From assembly GCA_013396655.1 (NCBI GenBank), contig WBMV01000850.1, positions 620,001-684,000 of the forward strand: a DNA stretch of 64,000 nucleotides, given 5' to 3'. Positions 58,947 to 64,000 of the stretch are shown here, piece after piece. The notes beneath the pieces are model-generated. The model was not told the DNA's origin. It saw only the letters and a list, made by a program, of their open reading frames with translations, and did no database searches. A program made the translations under genes and the position numbers. The first letter of the stretch is position 1, and each line of letters opens with the position of its first letter. Origin of the DNA: Campylorhamphus procurvoides (lineage: Eukaryota > Chordata > Aves > Passeriformes > Dendrocolaptidae).

Positions 58947-58968
58947 GTCCAATGCCTGTCCAATGCCT
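58947..58968. repeat. 11-bp tandem duplication
   Basis: GTCCAATGCCT occurs twice in a row and is followed by GTCA, a minor local duplication with no evident role. Confidence 0.85.
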
Positions 58969-59897
58969 GTCACCCTGCAGTCAGGCCATGGGTGTTTGCC
59001 AGCAGCGTTATGACCCAGCCCTTCCATGTGCTCAACCCCCACATGAGGACAGCAGCCAAGGAGCGCTGCTGTATTCCAGGAGGGGACCTCACCCTCATGC
59101 AGGCACAAACATAGGGACTTGAGGGAACATCTCTTGCTGAGATGCTGCACCCACTTTCAGCAGGTCCCAGGGGCATCAAGCTGGGCAGGGTGGGCACCAT
59201 CCACCAGAGCAGGGATGAACATCTAGACAGAAACATTTCCCAGAGTAGGAAATCTGCCTGGAGCAGAGCAATCACAGGAAATGAGAACACGTGGTAGTGT
59301 TTACATTTATCATTTCGCATTGAGAAATGTGCTTCAGGCTTCTGATAAAAAGAAACATTGGGCCATAATCTGCGAACAAAACTAGAGCTGGAACGTGGCT
59401 GTTTGCATGGGCCTGGCAGAGCTGGCCTCCTGAAGCACCACGCTGAGGACAAAGTACAGTCATTGGGGCCGAGGGGAGGAAGAATCCAAATCAGAAAGAC
59501 AAAGAATAAATCCAGAAAAAACAACAACAAAAAAAGGCAGCAACCAACTGGAACACATGGTACAACAAAGCAGGGAGAAGCAGAGACATGCCCAGCCCAG
59601 TCACCAGCCCCACACTGGCTGCCACCGGTTCAGCTGATCTGGTTTATTCCTTAATATGACTCCCGAGGATAAGAGAAACTCAAATTTAAAAGAATTGCAG
59701 TATGTTTTGCAATGACTTGGTGTTTGTTTCAGTGTGTGCTTTTTTTTTTTTTAACTAGTCTCTGTTTTTTAGGAAACAAGCAAGACATTTTTAATTATTC
59801 CGGTGGATTCCAGATGCCCCAAAGACCCTGAAATACTGTGGTGCTTGTTATTCAGAAAACAATCCCAAACAAATTAAAATAATTCAGGAAATTAAGA

Positions 59898-59920
59898 ATT
59901 TGGAATTCATAATTCCAAAT
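59898..59920. repeat. Perfect 10-bp inverted repeat with 3-base spacer
   Basis: ATTTGGAATT and AATTCCAAAT flank CAT in a very AT-rich stretch of the MNT intron. It can form a hairpin or a cruciform. Confidence 0.85.
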
Positions 59921-62900
59921 CTAATTCTGCAGCACTCAAAAAATTGGAAATTAAAATAATTTGAGGGAACTATGCCTCTGGGATAACTGTAACCATTTTC
60001 TGCAAACAGAAATGAAGCGTGCTGCATCTCAGGGAGGGATTATTATTATTAACAACATGACTGCTGGATCTTGGAACACTTGGAAGCTCATCCCAACCCT
60101 CCACAAGGACACATGGACAGCAGCTCCAGAGGGCAACTGGCGCTTTTATGCCTTGGAGCCACAGCCAGGGCTTTCTCTGCCAGGGATGAGAAGGATGTTT
60201 CTGTGCAGACACATTGTCACTACACTGACTCGCTGCAGTTCTTCTCTATTTGCCTTGGAAGCACCTCTGAGCAGCCGTCACGGGAGCCAAGGCAGAGTTT
60301 TGGATGGGTCCCAGGCATGGTGCTCCTTTTGTTCATGCTCCTACACTGTGGCTCAGCCCACAGGCATGAGGTACAGGGGAGCTGCACACCTGACCCACAC
60401 CCAGGGAGCAGAAAGGGGAGAATTTCTCCTGGGAGAAGAGGACACCTCCCAAAACAGAGTTTTGGGCAATGGTGGTCCCGACAGCCTTGGGCTCTACCAG
60501 AATGACCCTCCACAGCAGATGAGAACCACATCATGGCAGCAGGTCTGAGGTCCTGGTGACTCAGAGATGGGAGCCATGCTCCTGCACCACTTCTCCTCCC
60601 TTTTTCCCCACCCGTGTAAGGAGGTCAGTGCCAGTTACTCGTGTCCTGGTGGCTCCACCCATGGCCCACAGAGAAGATCTGGGTCACCAGAGGATTTCTC
60701 TCCACCCACCTCCCTCATTGTCATGGTCACGGTGGCAATGGGAGGACACAACACCCGGCTGTTAAACATAAACCAGCACCTGTGTGAGGCCATGAGGCAA
60801 AGATGTGCCCCTGAGTGGAAACCTGCCCTCTGTCCTGGAGGGTTTGGGGCACAGCAGCTGTGGTGCCCACCATGCCTGTGTGCCACAGCACCCAGACTGC
60901 CACCACTGCTCACCAAGGTGCTCCCAGGGCTGAGGAGTTGCCTTAGAAAGGTGAAGTCCCATGAAATTCCTAAACGTGAAGGGACAAGAAGGTGCCAGCT
61001 GCTGGGATGAAGAGCTCTGATCACCACACACTGCTCTGAAAGGACAGCTATGTGCAAATCCACCCAACCTGCAATGCCCTCACTGCAGGTGTGTGCAGAA
61101 TGAAACCCACTGCCTTTCAGAGACACTGTCCTCTCAAAGGTCTCAGCCTTTTGGGAAGAGAGGCAAAATATAAATTGCTCTTTCTAATGCTGCAGGAAAC
61201 TGCCCAATCACCCTCAGAGAGCCAGTTCCTACACCCCTAAAATAAGAATACAGTGAATCATCAGGTACTTGCCCAAGAGTTCGCACACAACTGGCCCCTA
61301 CTCTGGACAGAACAAGAAGTCACCTGCCAGCTACCTTCCTCTTTCAACCAGGACCAGAATTCTCAAAGACATAATTTCCCCTAAATGCTATCTCCAGATG
61401 ACCAAACAGCAGCTTGGCTGTTTCCCAAGGTCACCCAGCTCCCCGTGGTCTGCACAGGCCTGATGAAGAGAAAGGGACAATAAAGCAACTACAGCTGCAC
61501 ACAGGGAAATGTCTGGATGGAACCACAGAACTGGCAGGGCAAGGCCAAGGCACAGGCAGCATCAGAGTCACTGTTAATGTTTTATAACTAACAAATGAGA
61601 CAGGGAGTCTTGCAAAAATCTTAGTCATATTTCCACGCTCTCCAAAGCACATGGTATCAGGATTCCCGTCACGTCAGAGTAACACTGACATGACAACAAG
61701 AGATTCAGCTGACAGTAACTTCCTGCTGCTGCATGACAGTGTCAGAATCCCCCTCGTTTATTATTTTGTAGCTGATGATGTTGGCTGCCATGACAGTCAC
61801 AGCTGCAGAGTTTGGACAACACAGCTGAACTCTGTGGCACTCTGTGCACCGTGGTTATTGCTTTCTTAAAACTATTTGTGCTTCCAACTGGTCAGTAAGT
61901 ACTTCACAGTAACTTCAGAGAGTATCAACACACACCTTTGCTACTGCCAAGAACAGGAACCCAAACTGTCCTGTCATTTGTGCCATGAGGTCCAGACCTC
62001 TTCCCAGTCAGGCCCTCTGGGCAAAGCAAACTCATAAAGCAAACCACACAGTTGTGATGTCAGTGAGTTTAAAGGCAGGTGACTTCTGCAATGTCACACA
62101 TAAAAACAGCCCATGCAATTACCATTGCTCAGGGCACGTGCCCTCCCTTCCCTCCTGTGTCAGCTCTGACTGCAGGTGACAACCAGAACAAGCAACAGCC
62201 TCCAAACACAACCTACACCAGCATTTCTAGACCTTGTGCTGTGCTCCATTTAAAGGTTGTTTTCATTTTTGAACCCCCAAATTGCTCTTCAAACTACCAC
62301 TTAAATGACAGCAGTGGGACAGGTGTGGATTCACTGACAACTAAAGACACAACCACACGTTTACAATTCTATTCACCCTTTCCAAACTGCTGTGAACATG
62401 TCAGGAGGGAAATATTTAAAAATCACCATCCCTTCTGGCAAAGGTTAAGAAACAGTGTCCACTCCCTCAGCAAGGTTCAAACACTGGATATTTTTAAGCA
62501 CCATTGCAGGACATATTTTGTGGCAAATCCTGCAAAAAAAAAAAAAATGCCCCAATGGCCCCCTGGATGAGCCTCCCTGCAGATAAATCCTGCTGCAGCT
62601 GTAGGGACAGCAGGGGTTTCAGTTTCACATTTTTAAACAGGTTCCGACTTGCTTTACTTTACTAAACACTATTTTTTTAAAGGTCTTATTACCCATCACT
62701 TTCTGAAATCTACAGATGACATGTTGCATGACCATAGCCTATGGATGCTGGAGGCCTTCATTAGTGGCAATGAGATTCAGGCTAATTAGACAAGATACAA
62801 TCAATGGATCAGATCAGGTAAACAACATGAAGCAGCATAGCTTGGCATGTGAGTGCTGCTCACATGAGGGAGCCAAGGCAGGTACTCATGGACCCAGCTC

Positions 62901-64000
62901 TTACTAAACAAGTCTTACAGAAGATGAATATGTTCACCTCACAGCTGGCACAGAATAAAAAATAAGTTACAGCCATCCTCTTCAAGGTGGGGAACTTAAT
63001 TAGATTCAGCAGCACAGTTTGGTTTATGCGTTTTCATCAATAATCCAACCCGACAGTGCCTGAATGCAAATCAGTCCTGGTCTTTAGCCACAACCAAACA
63101 CCAATGCCAGACCTGTGGGTTTGTTACTGCACCGCCCTGCACCAGGATCTGGCACAGCTGCAGTGCCCTCCTGCACCTATGAACACCCAAACCCCAATTC
63201 AAGCACTGCCACGGGACTCAAAAATCCACATGCAGACATCTACATGCAGACAGAGATCATTATTGTGCTCAGGCACTGATGACGTCACTGAGAAATAAAC
63301 CAAAAGAGATGTTGTGGTTATTAACAGGAAAATTTAACCAATGCAAACCCAGTATCGGGTCTGTTCATGAGTCCATGAGATCAACTTAAAGAGGGCACGA
63401 CAAAGGATTTTTACATGCACTACCTAGGCATCCTTGGACAGTACTCTGTATTCATTCTGCCCGGAAGGGAGTGAGAAGCCAAGGGAGGGCGAGGTGAGGA
63501 TAAATGACTTAAACTTCATAAATGACTGTCAGCACCAGTGAGCACAGGTAAGTCAGTTCCCAAAGGGTCTCTACTCCTGGTAAGAAATCAGGCATTAGCT
63601 CTGTCATTTACTGTTTGCGTTTGCTGGAGCCATTTTCTCAATGATCTGAGACCCCTGAACTTCTGTCCCTGCTTTAACTTCAATCCAAAGCAGCCACATA
63701 TGGCAAAGGTAAACGCCATCGATCTGGCAGCAGAGACAGAGCCACAGGTCGGCTGAGGCCATAGCTCAGGCAGGTGGAGCCAACTCAGCTGAGGAAGCCA
63801 CATCTGTAACCAGAGGAGGAAATCAGGCACACTGCCCCCAAAATGAACAATGCAGCAATTTACTTGGGAATCTAAAGAGATGTCTGTTTCCTTGAGTCCG
63901 GAACACTAAGGCTATTTTTTAGCTCCTGAAAAAGGAATCAGGCCACAGAAACTGTCAGGGGCTGCTTCCACCACCTCTGAGGAGCTGGGAGGATGCCACA

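Larger units (their letters stand above)
53067..64000 (-). other. MNT: MNT intron (partial, at least 10.9 kb)
   Basis: No stretch on the minus strand reads like the MNT basic/helix-loop-helix region (VHNKLEKNRRAHLKECFETL in mammals) up to the end of the window, so the preceding exon lies beyond it. The intron holds an AT-balanced conserved-element-like block at 57150-57720, T13 at 59740-59752, a palindrome at 59898-59920, A14 at 62534-62547 and an 11-bp tandem duplication at 58947-58968. Long open frames such as 57908-58675 (+) have no recognisable homology. Confidence 0.7.

Noticed and set aside
1..64000. A new multi-gene system, CRISPR array, provirus or gene cluster
   Set aside because: All confidently coding sequence belongs to two ordinary vertebrate genes. 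No array of spaced direct repeats, long terminal repeats or reverse-transcriptase or integrase motifs were seen.

Overview
This window looks like vertebrate nuclear DNA, most probably from a bird. Its coding sequence is split into short exons with GT/AG junctions. Introns are mostly 0.4-3 kb, interspersed repeats are very sparse, and the only repeat-like trace is a weak CR1-type 3' end. Two genes lie tail to tail: SGSM2 on the plus strand and MNT on the minus strand. From memory, the same pair is adjacent and convergent on human 17p13.3, which helps identify both. I saw no bacterial, viral or CRISPR-like system and no complete mobile element.

Positions 1-40383 carry SGSM2 (RUTBC1), a Rab-regulating protein with an N-terminal RUN domain, a PH-like Rab-binding region and a C-terminal TBC (Rab-GAP) domain. 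I traced 23 consecutive coding exons, here numbered 2-24 on the assumption of one upstream coding exon. They join in frame without an internal stop, give 1033 residues plus the stop codon, and end in an IENK tail. The initiating exon is not visible. The dense CpG sequence in the first ~150 bases suggests that it and the promoter lie just before the window. The arginine finger (codon 36003-36005) and glutamine finger (36931-36933) of the TBC domain are intact. The 3' UTR probably runs to a poly(A) signal at 42826, with a possible early signal at 40488.

Positions ~42.85-47.5 kb are the convergent intergenic zone, or partly a long MNT 3' UTR, since candidate minus-strand poly(A) signals occur at 49920, 47558 and 44541. 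Positions 47.5-64 kb belong to MNT, a bHLH-leucine-zipper partner of MAX. Only its last two coding exons are visible: the zipper exon (52874-53066) and the terminal exon (50627-51376). The terminal exon contains a 42-base run of Ns whose length is incompatible with the reading frame on its two sides. The basic and helix-loop-helix exons are not recognisable up to 64 kb, so the next intron is at least ~10.9 kb or the window ends inside it.

The best observations concern regulation. There is a phase-neutral 45-codon SGSM2 cassette exon with a very weak donor, a NAGNAG acceptor, and an acceptor fed by a UG repeat. A DSGxxS beta-TrCP-type motif sits in the TBC insert. There are two candidate unannotated exons in the 11-kb intron 2, a repeated His-containing motif in the MNT tail, and several perfect inverted repeats.
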